In this document: one piece after another, positions 17,201 through 26,385 of the stretch
Layout of the letters: each line of letters begins with the position of its first letter
How positions within the stretch are numbered: the first letter of the stretch is position 1
From: Neorhizobium galegae bv. orientalis str. HAMBI 540
GTDB taxonomy: Bacteria; Pseudomonadota; Alphaproteobacteria; Rhizobiales; Rhizobiaceae
Direction of reading: 5' to 3'
Length of the DNA stretch: 64,000 bases
Assembly: GCF_000731315.1 (NCBI RefSeq)
Contig: NZ_HG938353.1
Span: forward strand, 2,976,001-3,040,000
Program-made: the position numbers and the translations under genes
Notes under the pieces: model-generated
Database searches by the model: none
Seen by the model: only the letters and a program-made list of their open reading frames with translations
Told to the model about the DNA's origin: nothing

Positions 17201-18805
17201 GTGACAGACGCCATCGCTTCCAAACCCAGTGTTTCTCCGTCCTGCCACCCTCTGGAAAACCCCAGTTCACTCGGAAAATGGTTCATCCCCCTGTTCGGCG
17301 TCGTGCTGATCGGCGGCCTGGGTTATGTTGGTTATGCCCTGGCGAACGACCTTTCGGTCGCCAGTTCGGTTCCTTGGGCGCTGCTCGGCCTTGCGCTGCT
17401 GATCGCGCTCGGCTTCGAGTTCGTCAACGGCTTCCACGATACCGCCAATGCGGTGGCGACGGTCATCTACACCCGCTCCATGCCGGCGGAACTGGCAGTC
17501 GTCTGGTCGGGCTTCTTCAACTTCCTCGGCGTGCTGCTCTCAAGTGGCGCGGTCGCCTTCGGGATCCTGGCACTGCTGCCGGTGGAACTGATCCTGCAGG
17601 TCGGCTCCGGCTCAGGCCTCGCCATGGTCTTCGCGCTCCTCATCGCCGCCATCATCTGGAACCTCGGCACCTGGTATCTCGGCCTGCCCTCCTCCAGCTC
17701 GCATACGCTGATCGGCTCGATCATCGGCGTCGGCCTAGCGAACCAGTTCCTGGCGCCGCAGGGCACGGCAACCAGCGGCGTCGACTGGTCGCAGGCGAGC
17801 AATATCGGCCTGTCGCTGCTGATCTCTCCCCTGATCGGCTTCGGGCTTGCGGCGATCCTGCTTCTGATCATGAAGGTGCTCGTCCGCAACAAGGCGCTTT
17901 ACGAAGAGCCGAAGGGCAACAAGCCGCCACCCTTGTGGATCCGTAGCCTGCTGATCTTCACCTGCACCGGGGTCAGCTTCGCGCACGGCTCCAACGACGG
18001 CCAGAAAGGCATGGGCCTGATCATGCTCATCCTGATCGGCCTTGTACCGACCGCCTTTGCACTCAACCGCACCCCCGATGCGCAATACCTGCATGCCTAC
18101 GAACAGGCCTCGACGAACGTCGAGACGGCGCTGCAGAAATACGTCAAGCCGGGCGTCATGGTAACCGACACTCGGGCGGAAGTCGCCGACGCGGTCAGGA
18201 ACAAGACCTGGAACGATACGACGACACTGGCGCTGCAGCGGTTCATCCACGCCTCGAGCGAGCAGATCTCGAAATTCCCGACGCTCGAAGCGGTGCCGAC
18301 CTCGCTGGTCGGCAACATCCGCAACGACGTCTATCTGATCGGCGAGGCGCTGAAGCTGATCGACAAGAACAAGCTGCTGCCGATGCAAGGCGCCGATCTC
18401 GATGCCGTCAAGGCCTACCACCAGGCCGTCGACAACGCCACGAAGTTCATTCCGCTCTGGGTCAAGGTCGCCGTCGCGCTGGCGCTCGGCCTCGGCACCA
18501 TGGTCGGCTGGAAGCGCATCGTGGTGACGGTCGGCGAGAAGATCGGCAAGACGCACCTGACCTATGGACAGGGTGCTTCGGCGGAAGTCGTCGCGATGGT
18601 GACGATCGGGGCGGCCGACCATTTCGGCCTGCCGGTCTCCACCACCCATGTGCTCTCGTCGGGCGTGGCGGGCACCATGGCGGCAAACGGGTCCGGGCTG
18701 CAATGGTCGACGGTGCGCAACATGCTGCTCGCCTGGGTGCTGACGCTGCCCGCCTCGATCGGCATCGCGTTTGTGCTCTACGTGGCCCTGCGCCAGATCT
18801 TCTGA
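17201..18805 (+). CDS. pit: PitA-type low-affinity inorganic phosphate transporter
   Basis: 534 residues from the GTG at 17201 with GGAG at correct spacing; an upstream TTG at 17168 is less likely. It carries the duplicated PHO4 signatures G-F-E-F-V-N-G-F-H-D-T-A-N-A-V-A near the N-terminus and D-H-F-G-L-P-V-S-T-T-H-V near the C-terminus, with about ten membrane helices and a soluble insert of roughly 130 residues in the middle (about 300-425). It imports metal-phosphate using the proton gradient. The S. meliloti pit gene sits with a phoU-like pap gene; none is adjacent here. A strong terminator follows. Confidence 0.93.
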   Translation: MTDAIASKPSVSPSCHPLENPSSLGKWFIPLFGVVLIGGLGYVGYALANDLSVASSVPWALLGLALLIALGFEFVNGFHDTANAVATVIYTRSMPAELAVVWSGFFNFLGVLLSSGAVAFGILALLPVELILQVGSGSGLAMVFALLIAAIIWNLGTWYLGLPSSSSHTLIGSIIGVGLANQFLAPQGTATSGVDWSQASNIGLSLLISPLIGFGLAAILLLIMKVLVRNKALYEEPKGNKPPPLWIRSLLIFTCTGVSFAHGSNDGQKGMGLIMLILIGLVPTAFALNRTPDAQYLHAYEQASTNVETALQKYVKPGVMVTDTRAEVADAVRNKTWNDTTTLALQRFIHASSEQISKFPTLEAVPTSLVGNIRNDVYLIGEALKLIDKNKLLPMQGADLDAVKAYHQAVDNATKFIPLWVKVAVALALGLGTMVGWKRIVVTVGEKIGKTHLTYGQGASAEVVAMVTIGAADHFGLPVSTTHVLSSGVAGTMAANGSGLQWSTVRNMLLAWVLTLPASIGIAFVLYVALRQIF

Positions 18806-18843
18806 GCGTCCAGATCTTCTGAGCATGATGTCCCTGAAATGCA

Positions 18844-18872
18844 AACGGCACCCAATCGGGTGCCGTTTTCTT
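18844..18872 (+). terminator. Intrinsic terminator of pit
   Basis: AACGGCACCC-AATC-GGGTGCCGTT is a perfect 10-bp stem with a 4-nt loop running into TTTCTTG. It sits in the convergent gap between pit and yebC. Confidence 0.85.
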
Positions 18873-18892
18873 GTCCGAGATCGGCCCTAATT

Positions 18893-19639
18893 TCAGGCCG
18901 AAAGCTTGGCCATGACCTCTTCGGAAACTTCGAAGTTCGAATAGACGCTCTGCACGTCGTCGTCGTCTTCCAGGTTGTCGATGAGCTTCAGCAGCGACTG
19001 CGCTTTCTCCTCATCCACCTCGATCGTGTTCTGCGGCCGCCAGATCACCTTGACGGTCTGGGCCTCGCCGAGCGTCGCTTCGAGCGCCTTGGACACTTCG
19101 CCGAGGCTTTCGAACGCGCAGATGATCGTGTGGCCATCCTCGTCGGTGGTCACGTCGTCGGCACCAGCCTCGATCGCTGCTTCCATCACCTTGTCCGCAT
19201 CGCCGACGCTCGCCTTGTAGGTGATTTCGCCGACATGGTCGAAGGAGAAGGAAACCGAGCCGGTTTCGCCGAGTACACCACCGGCCTTGGTAAAGGTCGA
19301 GCGGACGTTGGAGGCCGTGCGGTTGCGGTTGTCGGTCAGCGCCTCGACGATGACGGCCGTGCCGCCCGGGCCGTAGCCTTCGTAACGGACGGAATCGTAG
19401 TTCTCTCCGTCGGAACCGGCAGCCTTCTTGATCGCCCGGTCGATATTGTCCTTGGGCATCGACTGCGCCTTGGCGTTCTGGATCGCCAAGCGAAGCGCCG
19501 CGTTCATGGTCGGATCAGGCAGACCCGTCTTGGCGGCAACGGTGATTTCGCGCGCAAGCTTGGAAAACATCTTCGACCGGATCGAATCCTGCTTGCCCTT
19601 GCGGTGCATGATGTTTTTGAACTGTGAATGGCCAGCCAT
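18893..19639 (-). CDS. yebC: YebC/PmpR family protein
   Basis: 248 residues, standard length, beginning [15 protein letters not shown]. The family is best known as a DNA-binding regulator (PmpR) and, more recently, as a translation factor that helps ribosomes at proline stretches; mitochondrial TACO1 is the homologue. In many bacteria yebC sits just upstream of ruvCAB; here it is on the same strand as ruvC but about 4.5 kb away, with three plus-strand genes between, which suggests later insertions. Confidence 0.95.
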   Translation of the reverse strand: MAGHSQFKNIMHRKGKQDSIRSKMFSKLAREITVAAKTGLPDPTMNAALRLAIQNAKAQSMPKDNIDRAIKKAAGSDGENYDSVRYEGYGPGGTAVIVEALTDNRNRTASNVRSTFTKAGGVLGETGSVSFSFDHVGEITYKASVGDADKVMEAAIEAGADDVTTDEDGHTIICAFESLGEVSKALEATLGEAQTVKVIWRPQNTIEVDEEKAQSLLKLIDNLEDDDDVQSVYSNFEVSEEVMAKLSA

Positions 19640-19831
19640 GGCACCCCTGACACTTTAGCTTGTTCTGGAACTCGTTCTGGAATGGCGCCTTATAATTTCG
19701 AAGCCGGAGCCATTCAAGGGCATTTCCTGGGTAAGGCGAGGCTTTTCCTGATGCCGCCCCGCCGAAACAAGCAGGAACAAAGCCAAAGCCTTGCCGTTTG
19801 TTCACGCAGACGAACAACCAGGAGACAATCG

Positions 19832-20344
19832 ATGGCAAGCCTTACCGAAGCCCGCGAAGCGCCCGAACGCCAGCTCTGGGACGAGATCAACAACATCCAT
19901 GCCGGCATGCTCGGCATCGAGGGCTCGCATATGCACTTCCAGCCGATGGCGCCGAATGCCGATCCGAAATCGAGCACGATCTGGTTCTTCACCAAGAGTG
20001 ATACGGACCTTGTACGCGCCATCCGCGCCGGCAGCCGCGCACATTTCTGCGTCGTCGGCAAGAACCACGATTACCACGCCTGCCTTTCCGGCACGCTGGA
20101 GATCCGTAACGATCGCGCCAAGATCGACGAATACTGGAGCGCCGTGACCTCGGCCTGGTACGAGCACGGCAAGGAAGATCCGCAGCTGACCCTGCTCGCC
20201 TTCCGGGTCGACGACGCGGAAATCTGGGCTTCCACCGACAGCACGCTGAAATTCGGTTGGGAGATCGCCAAGGCCAACCTGCATGACGAGAAGATGCCGG
20301 ATGTCGGCGTCAAGCAGCACCTCGCCTTCCCGCAGTTCCACTGA
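19832..20344 (+). CDS. Pyridoxamine 5'-phosphate oxidase-family (general stress protein 26-like) protein
   Basis: 170 residues from ATG 19832 with AGGAG nine bases upstream. A split-barrel FMN-binding fold like general stress protein 26: S-S-T-I-W-F-F-T-K-S-D, then A-H-F-C-V-V-G, G-T-L-E-I and I-W-A-S-T-D-S-T-L-K-F. It probably binds a flavin or deazaflavin cofactor; substrate unknown. Stand-alone gene divergent from yebC. Confidence 0.82.
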   Translation: MASLTEAREAPERQLWDEINNIHAGMLGIEGSHMHFQPMAPNADPKSSTIWFFTKSDTDLVRAIRAGSRAHFCVVGKNHDYHACLSGTLEIRNDRAKIDEYWSAVTSAWYEHGKEDPQLTLLAFRVDDAEIWASTDSTLKFGWEIAKANLHDEKMPDVGVKQHLAFPQFH

Positions 20345-20368
20345 ACGCGAATAAGGCCGCGAGGGCGA

Positions 20369-21214
20369 TCAGAGTCCCTGCGGCACCAATATCGTCGGCT
20401 TTTTCGGCAGGCTGCGCATCGACACCCGGATCGTCGGTTCCTTGGCATAAGCGATGTCGAACTTGGCGTCGAACATGGCGATGAAATTGTCGAGCGGCGG
20501 CCCCCAGCGGTGCATCGGCAGGATGAGCGAAGACCGCAGCCGCTGCACGACCCGGCTCATGCTGTCCGCGCCCATCGTCAAGCCGCCGTCGACCGGAACC
20601 ATGAGGATGTCGAGGCGGCCGATCTCGGTATACTGGGCCTCATTCAGCTCGAAATGCAGGTGGCCGAGATGGCCGATGCAGAGGCCGGCAACCTCGAAGA
20701 TGAAGATCGAATTGCCGTTTTCCTCGATGCCGCCGCCCCAGTTGCGGATATCCGACATGACATTGCGGATATAGACATCCCCGACCATCAGGCGATGCTG
20801 GACCTTCTCGCCCGGCACATCGCTCCACCCGTGCAGGACATGCTTGATCCCGGGGTCGGGGCTCAGCGTAAAATGGGTGGAATGCGCCTTGTTCATCGTT
20901 GCCACGTCCGGCAGGCGCGAGGGCCGATAGGCGCCGCTATAGTCGGTGGCGATGCCGACCCCTTCAGGGGTTTCGATGAAATAGGTGGAATGGCCGACAA
21001 AGGTGATCTTCACCTCTTCCCTGTCGGCCAGCGCCAAATTCTTTTTTGCCTGGGCGTACTGCAAACCGGACGGGTTGAAGCTCGCAAAGGTGACACCGGG
21101 CAGCTTCTGGGCGATCGCCTGGCACTGGCTGACGGGCAGGCCATCCTGAGCGAACGCGGCGAAGGCGGAGAGAAGGAGACCGGAAAGACCGAGTGCGAGA
21201 GCCCGTAGCATCAT
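20369..21214 (-). CDS. Secreted UlaG-like metallo-beta-lactamase-fold protein with altered metal motif
   Basis: 281 residues with a signal peptide ending near residue 22 (A-F-A). The region V-G-H-S-T-Y-F-I-E-T-P-E-G-V and the later H-L-G-H-L-H and P-M-H-R-W-G-P match UlaG-like proteins in order. However the usual HxHxDH motif reads A-H-S-T-H-F-T, losing the Asp-His pair. It may bind metal differently or not at all. Periplasmic by its signal peptide. It runs tail-to-tail with the PNPOx-like gene, 24 bp apart. Confidence 0.72.
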   Translation of the reverse strand: MMLRALALGLSGLLLSAFAAFAQDGLPVSQCQAIAQKLPGVTFASFNPSGLQYAQAKKNLALADREEVKITFVGHSTYFIETPEGVGIATDYSGAYRPSRLPDVATMNKAHSTHFTLSPDPGIKHVLHGWSDVPGEKVQHRLMVGDVYIRNVMSDIRNWGGGIEENGNSIFIFEVAGLCIGHLGHLHFELNEAQYTEIGRLDILMVPVDGGLTMGADSMSRVVQRLRSSLILPMHRWGPPLDNFIAMFDAKFDIAYAKEPTIRVSMRSLPKKPTILVPQGL

Positions 21215-21415
21215 GCTGATCCCAAAGAACTGCGTTCATGCTCATTCCCGGCGAAAACATGCGGCAATGCGAAAGGCCGGTCCAGCCGCAATCGCCAGGG
21301 CCGGCCTCACAATTCTGTCATTGGCCGAGGTCACGGAGTTGATTATTGAAAAGCCGCGGCAGCGCGCCGACATAAGCTCGCCGGCGTCCGGTCGGAAGCG
21401 CGAGAGGATATTTTC

Positions 21416-22147
21416 ATGAAGCGTGATATTGAGATCAAGACCAAGGACGGCACCGCCAAGGCCGCCGTCATCCAGCCTGCGAACGGCGCTGCAACGGACA
21501 AGGGCGTCATCCTCTACATGGATGCCTTCGGCCCGCGCGAGGCGCTCTACTGGATGGGCCAGCGCATCGCCGATGCCGGTTACGCCGTGCTCGTTCCCGA
21601 TCTTTATTACCGCTCCGGCGACTATGGTCCGTTCAACGCGCGGACCGCCTTCAGCGAGGAAGGCTCCAAGACCCGGATCAGGGCCATGATGCAGACAGCC
21701 ACCCAGGCACTCACGGCGCAGGACAGCGCCGCCTTCATCGAAGCGCTGGAAACCGAAGGCGTCACCGGTGCGATCGGAACGGTCGGCTACTGCATGGGCG
21801 GCGCCCGCGCGATCACCGCCGCAGCCCATTATCCGGAGCGCATCAAGGCGGCCGCCAGCTTCCACGGCGGCAATCTCGCAAGCGACGCCGAAGACAGTCC
21901 GCACAGGCTGGCGGACCGGATCAAGGCACGGATCTATGTCGGCGTCGCCGGCGTCGACAACAGCTTTCCGCCGGAACAGTCAGCCCGCTTCGCCGAAGCT
22001 TTTCGCGTCGCCGGCGTCGATCATGCGGTTGAGAACTATGTCGGCATGGCGCACGGCTGGGCGGTGCCGGACCACAGCGTCTACGACAAGGACGGTTCCG
22101 AGCGCCACTTCAAGCGCCTGCTGACGCTGTTCGAAGAGACCCTCTGA
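21416..22147 (+). CDS. Dienelactone hydrolase family protein
   Basis: 243 residues; alpha/beta hydrolase with the Cys nucleophile in G-Y-C-M-G-G (Cys126), the Asp in G-V-A-G-V-D-N, and the His in M-A-H-G-W. It belongs to the carboxymethylenebutenolidase group, but no aromatic degradation genes are nearby, so its real substrate is open. Divergent from the MBL-fold gene. A GC-rich hairpin follows the stop. Confidence 0.86.
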   Translation: MKRDIEIKTKDGTAKAAVIQPANGAATDKGVILYMDAFGPREALYWMGQRIADAGYAVLVPDLYYRSGDYGPFNARTAFSEEGSKTRIRAMMQTATQALTAQDSAAFIEALETEGVTGAIGTVGYCMGGARAITAAAHYPERIKAAASFHGGNLASDAEDSPHRLADRIKARIYVGVAGVDNSFPPEQSARFAEAFRVAGVDHAVENYVGMAHGWAVPDHSVYDKDGSERHFKRLLTLFEETL

Positions 22148-22155
22148 AACGACAA

Positions 22156-22178
22156 AGGGGCGGCTCCGGGCCGCCCCT
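22156..22178 (+). terminator. GC-rich hairpin after the dienelactone hydrolase gene
   Basis: AGGGGCGGC-TCCGG-GCCGCCCCT has perfect 9-bp arms nine bases after the stop. No T run follows, so it may be a bidirectional or Rho-assisted end between convergent genes. Confidence 0.5.
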
Positions 22179-22224
22179 GGTCTCACTGAAATCTCGCAAT
22201 TCCGGATGGCACGCTGTGCCTGGC

Positions 22225-24159
22225 CTACTTCCGGCGCTCGAAATTGCTGCTGTTGGCCAGTTTCGGCTTGTCCTTCTTCTTGAAAGGCTTGTCGTCCTTC
22301 TTGAAGGGCTGGGCGTCCTTGCGAAACGGCTTGGCATCCTTGTTGAAGGGCTTTCCGTCGCGTGCCTCGGCTGCCTTGGGGCCGCCAGGGCCTGCCGCGT
22401 TGGACGTATTCTTCCGCGGCTTGCCCTTCGCCCAGTCATCGCCGTGAGGCTCTTTCGGGCGATCGTCGTAGGACTTCTTGACATAGGGCTTGGCCGGTGC
22501 CGGACGGCTGAGGTCCGGGGCGCTGGTCAGCCGGGTGACGCGGATGCCGCGTTCCAGCGCCTTGTCCTTGCCAACCGCCTGCATGAAGGCGTCGGCATGA
22601 TCGGCGGCGATCTCGACGAAGGTCTCGTCCTGCTGCATCTTGATCGCGCCGATCTCACGCTTGGTGACGTTGCCGTTGCGGCAGAGCATCGGGATCAGCC
22701 AGCGCGGCTCGGCATTCTGCTTGCGGCCAACCGATAGCGAGAACCATATGGCCGGGCCGAACTCGTCGCGCGACGGGCGCGGGGTCATCGGGAAATCGCC
22801 CTCGCCGCCGGCGCGCTCGCGCGGCTTGCGGGTATCCTGCTGCACCGAGATCTCGATCAGATCCTCGGGCGCCGAATATTTGGTGCGGTAGAGATTGACG
22901 AAGGCGGACGCCAGCTTTTCCGCGCCATGGCTCGCAACCAGCTTTGCGATGAGGTCCTGTTCTTCCTCGCGCGGCTTTTCGCTAAAGATCGGATCGGCCA
23001 GCAGACGCTCGTCGTCGCGGCGCATCACATCTTCGGCAGACGGCGGACGGTCCCAAGTGGCGGAAATACCGGCACCCGCCAGCAGGCGCTCGGCCTTGCG
23101 GCGGGCGTTGACCGGCACGATCAGCGCGCTGATGCCCTTGCGTCCGGCGCGGCCGGTTCGGCCGCTGCGGTGAAGCAGCGTTTCCGGATTGCTCGGCAGG
23201 TCGGCATGGATGACGAGGTCGAGACCCGGCAGGTCGATGCCGCGGGCGGCGACGTCGGTCGCGATGCAGACGCGGGCGCGGCCATCGCGCATCGCCTGCA
23301 GCGCATGGGTCCGCTCGTTCTGCGTCAGCTCGCCGGAGAGCGCCACGACAGCGAAATTGCGGTTGTTGAACCGGGCCGTCAGATGATTGACGGCCGCACG
23401 GGTCGAGCAGAACACGATCGCGTTGGTCGCTTCGTAATAACGAAGCACGTTGATGATCGCATTTTCGCGGTCGGCCGATGCGACGGCAAGCGCGCGATAC
23501 TCGATATCGACATGCTGCTTTTCCTCGGCAGAGGTAGCGATACGGACCGCGTCGCGCTGATAGCTCTTGGCGAGCTTGGCGATGGCGGCAGGCACGGTCG
23601 CCGAGAACATCAGCGTGCGGCGCTCGGCAGGGGCCGAGTCCAGGATGAATTCCAGGTCCTCGCGGAAACCGAGATCGAGCATCTCGTCCGCCTCGTCGAG
23701 CACGGCGACCTTGAGGGCCGACATGTCGAGCGCATTGCGGCGGATATGGTCGCAAAGGCGGCCGGGCGTGCCGACGACGATATGGGCGCCGCGCTCAAGC
23801 GCGCGCCGTTCGCTGCGGATGTCCATGCCGCCAACGCAGCTGGTGATGACCGCGCCGGTCATCTCGTAAAGCCATTCCAGCTCGCGGGTGACCTGCATCG
23901 CCAGTTCGCGGGTCGGGGCAATGACGAGCGCCAAGGGCTGCCGCGCCGGGCCGAATTTTTCCGCGTCGCCGAGCAATGTCGGTGCGATCGCAAGGCCGAA
24001 GGCAACGGTCTTGCCCGAGCCGGTCTGCGCCGAAACCAGCGCGTCGGAGAAGGTGAGCGCGGGGTCGAGCATGGATTTCTGGACGGGGGTCAGCGTTACA
24101 TAGCCCCGCTTCGCCAACGCCTTGGCGATCGCCGGGACGGCGCCGTTGTAATCGGTCAT
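22225..24159 (-). CDS. DEAD-box RNA helicase with DbpA-type RNA-binding domain
   Basis: 644 residues. All helicase motifs are visible: A-Q-T-G-S-G-K-T, P-T-R-E-L, T-P-G-R, D-E-A-D, S-A-T, V-F-C-S-T-R, A-A-R-G-I-D and H-R-S-G-R-T-G-R-A-G. A DbpA/CsdA RNA-binding domain lies around residues 480-560 and a basic tail follows, built from repeats of K-P-F-x-K-D and ending in K-K-K-D-K-P. It probably works in ribosome assembly or cold-stress RNA remodelling, like DeaD/CsdA. The tail is low-complexity and probably disordered. The 203-bp upstream region contains ATTTGC-AGC-GCAAAT (24239-24253). Confidence 0.93.
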   Translation of the reverse strand: MTDYNGAVPAIAKALAKRGYVTLTPVQKSMLDPALTFSDALVSAQTGSGKTVAFGLAIAPTLLGDAEKFGPARQPLALVIAPTRELAMQVTRELEWLYEMTGAVITSCVGGMDIRSERRALERGAHIVVGTPGRLCDHIRRNALDMSALKVAVLDEADEMLDLGFREDLEFILDSAPAERRTLMFSATVPAAIAKLAKSYQRDAVRIATSAEEKQHVDIEYRALAVASADRENAIINVLRYYEATNAIVFCSTRAAVNHLTARFNNRNFAVVALSGELTQNERTHALQAMRDGRARVCIATDVAARGIDLPGLDLVIHADLPSNPETLLHRSGRTGRAGRKGISALIVPVNARRKAERLLAGAGISATWDRPPSAEDVMRRDDERLLADPIFSEKPREEEQDLIAKLVASHGAEKLASAFVNLYRTKYSAPEDLIEISVQQDTRKPRERAGGEGDFPMTPRPSRDEFGPAIWFSLSVGRKQNAEPRWLIPMLCRNGNVTKREIGAIKMQQDETFVEIAADHADAFMQAVGKDKALERGIRVTRLTSAPDLSRPAPAKPYVKKSYDDRPKEPHGDDWAKGKPRKNTSNAAGPGGPKAAEARDGKPFNKDAKPFRKDAQPFKKDDKPFKKKDKPKLANSSNFERRK

Positions 24160-24362
24160 CTAAATCTGTCTTTCGGATTTTCGCGCGCGAAGCGCTGTGG
24201 CTGCAACACTCGCAGCCGAACTTGCGCCGTTCCTACTTATTTGCAGCGCAAATGTCAAAGAGCATGTCGGCGCGAGGTCCCGATCAAGGCCGCTATTGAC
24301 GCCACAAGCTTAATATCTGACGTAAATCTCCCGTAAGTGGGGAATACCAAGCGGAGAAGGCC

Positions 24363-24949
24363 ATGCCCGGCATTTTAAAAAAGCACTGCAAGCTCAGGCC
24401 GATACGATCGTCAGCGCCCTCGGCCTCGAGAATGCCTTGCGCTTGGCCGGAAATCCGGTGCGGGTCGGAAGCTCGGCGCTCGGCCTGATGGTCCGTCGCG
24501 ATATTGACATCACCGTGGCCTGCGAAAGGCTCGACCCAGCCGCCCGCCGGACCGTCGCCGAGATCGCCGGAGAACTGATGCTCGACAGCCGCGTCGGCGC
24601 CGTGCGCTACCGCAACGATAGCGGCCTCTGGAACGTCGAACCTCAAAACTACCCGGACGGCTTCTATCTTGGCCTCACGTACCGGATGAAGACGGGCGAG
24701 GACTGGAACCTCGACATCTGGTTCATCGACGAGCCGGACCGGCAGCCCGACCTGAAACATCTGAAGACGCTGCTACCCCGCTTGACCGACGAGGTGCGGG
24801 AAACGATCCTCGCCATCAAGACCGAACTCGCCGCAACCGCGCCGAAAGGCGGCAAACCGGCTCCGAGCGCACTTGTCTATGAGGCGGTGCTCGATGGTGG
24901 TATCAATACGCTTGCAGGCTTCGAGGACTGGCTGTCACGCCGACCGTAG
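24363..24949 (+). CDS. Nucleotidyltransferase-like protein with an apparent -1 frameshift
   Basis: The best ribosome site plus ATG (GGAGAAGGCC-ATG, 24363) opens a frame that stops early, while the conserved-looking protein runs from 24383 to 24949 in the -1 frame with no good start of its own (first candidate TTG 24437, 170 residues). Joining the frames at 24377-24383 (A AAA AAG) restores a continuous protein of about 195 residues starting M-P-G-I-L-K-K-A-L-Q. It has a nucleotidyltransferase-like signature, V-G-S-S-A-L-G followed by R-R-D-I-D, and no other known domain. The heptamer is the one used for programmed -1 frameshifting in dnaX. Lost-A mutation or sequencing error is equally possible. 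Confidence 0.65.
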
Positions 24950-24955
24950 GCGGCA

Positions 24956-25780
24956 TCACCGCCAGAACGACGGGATCGTCTCCGCAAGCCGCGGCCCGAT
25001 CCGCAGCGGCTCGATCTTCTCCGCGAGACCCGTCACATCGGAAATCTCGATGCCGAGGCCACAGATGGTCGCGGGTCCGGTCGCCGCCTCGAAACGGCCC
25101 TTCGGCATTTTCGAGATGAAGCGGTTGAGCGGTTCTTCCTTGTCCATGCCAAGCGATGAGTCGTAATCGCCGCACATGCCGGCATCCGACATGTAGCCGG
25201 TGCCGCCGTTGAGGATCTGGCAATCGGCGGTCGGCACATGCGTATGGGTTCCGACCACCAGGCTGGCGCGGCCGTCGACGAAATGCCCGAAGCACTGCTT
25301 TTCGCTGGTCGCTTCCGCGTGAAAATCGAAGATGATAGCGTCCGCCTGCTCCTTCAATGGAGCCGCGGCAAGGATCGTTTCGGCGCTCTTGAAGGGGTCG
25401 TCGAGCTCGGGATGCATGAACACCCGGCCCATGATGTTGGCGACCAGAATACGTGCGCCGTTGCGAGCGTAGAAGATCCCGGAACCCTTGCCCGGTGTGC
25501 CGGCGGGATAGTTGGCGGGCCGCAGGAATTGCTCGTGGCGGCCGGCAAAGCTCACCGCCTCCTTCTGGTCCCAGACATGGTTGCCGGTCGTCACCACGTC
25601 GGCGCCGGCATTGATCGTCTCGAGGAAGATATCCTCGGTAATGCCGAAACCGCCGGCGGCATTCTCGCCGTTGACGATGACGAAATCGAGCTTCAGGTCG
25701 GCGACGAGGCCAGGCAGTTTTTCCCAGACCGCCACGCGGCCGGTCTTGCCCACCATGTCACCCAGGAACAAAAGGCGCAT
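24956..25780 (-). CDS. ymdB: YmdB-family metallophosphoesterase
   Basis: 274 residues of the TIGR00282/YmdB family, starting M-R-L-L-F-L-G-D-M-V-G. Metal ligands are seen in N-G-E-N-A-A-G-G, T-T-G-N-H-V-W, H-A-E-A-T-S-E-K and G-T-H-T-H-V. Members hydrolyse 2',3'-cyclic nucleotides or other phosphodiesters. It follows 5-FCL by 2 bp on the same strand, a common alphaproteobacterial arrangement. Confidence 0.93.
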   Translation of the reverse strand: MRLLFLGDMVGKTGRVAVWEKLPGLVADLKLDFVIVNGENAAGGFGITEDIFLETINAGADVVTTGNHVWDQKEAVSFAGRHEQFLRPANYPAGTPGKGSGIFYARNGARILVANIMGRVFMHPELDDPFKSAETILAAAPLKEQADAIIFDFHAEATSEKQCFGHFVDGRASLVVGTHTHVPTADCQILNGGTGYMSDAGMCGDYDSSLGMDKEEPLNRFISKMPKGRFEAATGPATICGLGIEISDVTGLAEKIEPLRIGPRLAETIPSFWR

Positions 25781-25782
25781 TC

Positions 25783-26385
25783 TTATCCAATCTGTGCGCG
25801 GCCCATGTCTTCGAAGGGCCGGTAACCGCTTTCCGTCAGGACAGCGTCTAGTCTGATATCATGAGGTTCGACGGGAACTGATGCCACTTCCTGGCAGTCG
25901 AAGGCAATCCCGATCAGCGTCGGGTTCAGGCCTTTTTGCTGCAGGCGGTGGATCGCCCGGTCGTAATAGCCGCCGCCATAGCCGATCCGGTGCCCACCGG
26001 CATCGAAAGCGGAGAGCGGAACCAGCATCACTTGCGGCTCAAGCTCGGCCGCGTCCGGCCCCGGGCCGAACGTGCCGAACACGCCCGGCACCAGCTCGCC
26101 GCCGCGCACCAGTTCGCGGAATACGATCGTCTTCTTGTCGAGGATGACGGGCACGCAGAGCCGCGCGCTACGATTCCTGAGATGCGCCATCAGCGGCCGC
26201 ACATCGACTTCCGAGCGGATCGGCAGGAAGCCCGAAACGATTGCGCCGGCGTCGAGACTGATTGCTTCGGCCCCATGCGATGCAATAAGAAGGCTCTTCT
26301 CGATGCGCTCGACCGGCGGAATGGCATCCCGTGCGGCTAGCCGCGCGGCACGAAGCTCCGCCTTGGTCTTCAAGACGTCCGTCAT
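25783..26385 (-). CDS. 5-formyltetrahydrofolate cyclo-ligase
   Basis: 200 residues with the ATP/substrate signature G-Y-G-G-G-Y-Y-D-R and A-F-D-C-Q-E-V. It converts 5-formyl-THF to 5,10-methenyl-THF with ATP. In most proteobacteria this gene (ygfA) follows zapA and 6S RNA; here that group lies about 7 kb upstream on the same strand, with signalling genes between. Its ATG overlaps the stop of the CorC/HlyC gene (ATGA). Confidence 0.93.
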   Translation of the reverse strand: MTDVLKTKAELRAARLAARDAIPPVERIEKSLLIASHGAEAISLDAGAIVSGFLPIRSEVDVRPLMAHLRNRSARLCVPVILDKKTIVFRELVRGGELVPGVFGTFGPGPDAAELEPQVMLVPLSAFDAGGHRIGYGGGYYDRAIHRLQQKGLNPTLIGIAFDCQEVASVPVEPHDIRLDAVLTESGYRPFEDMGRAQIG

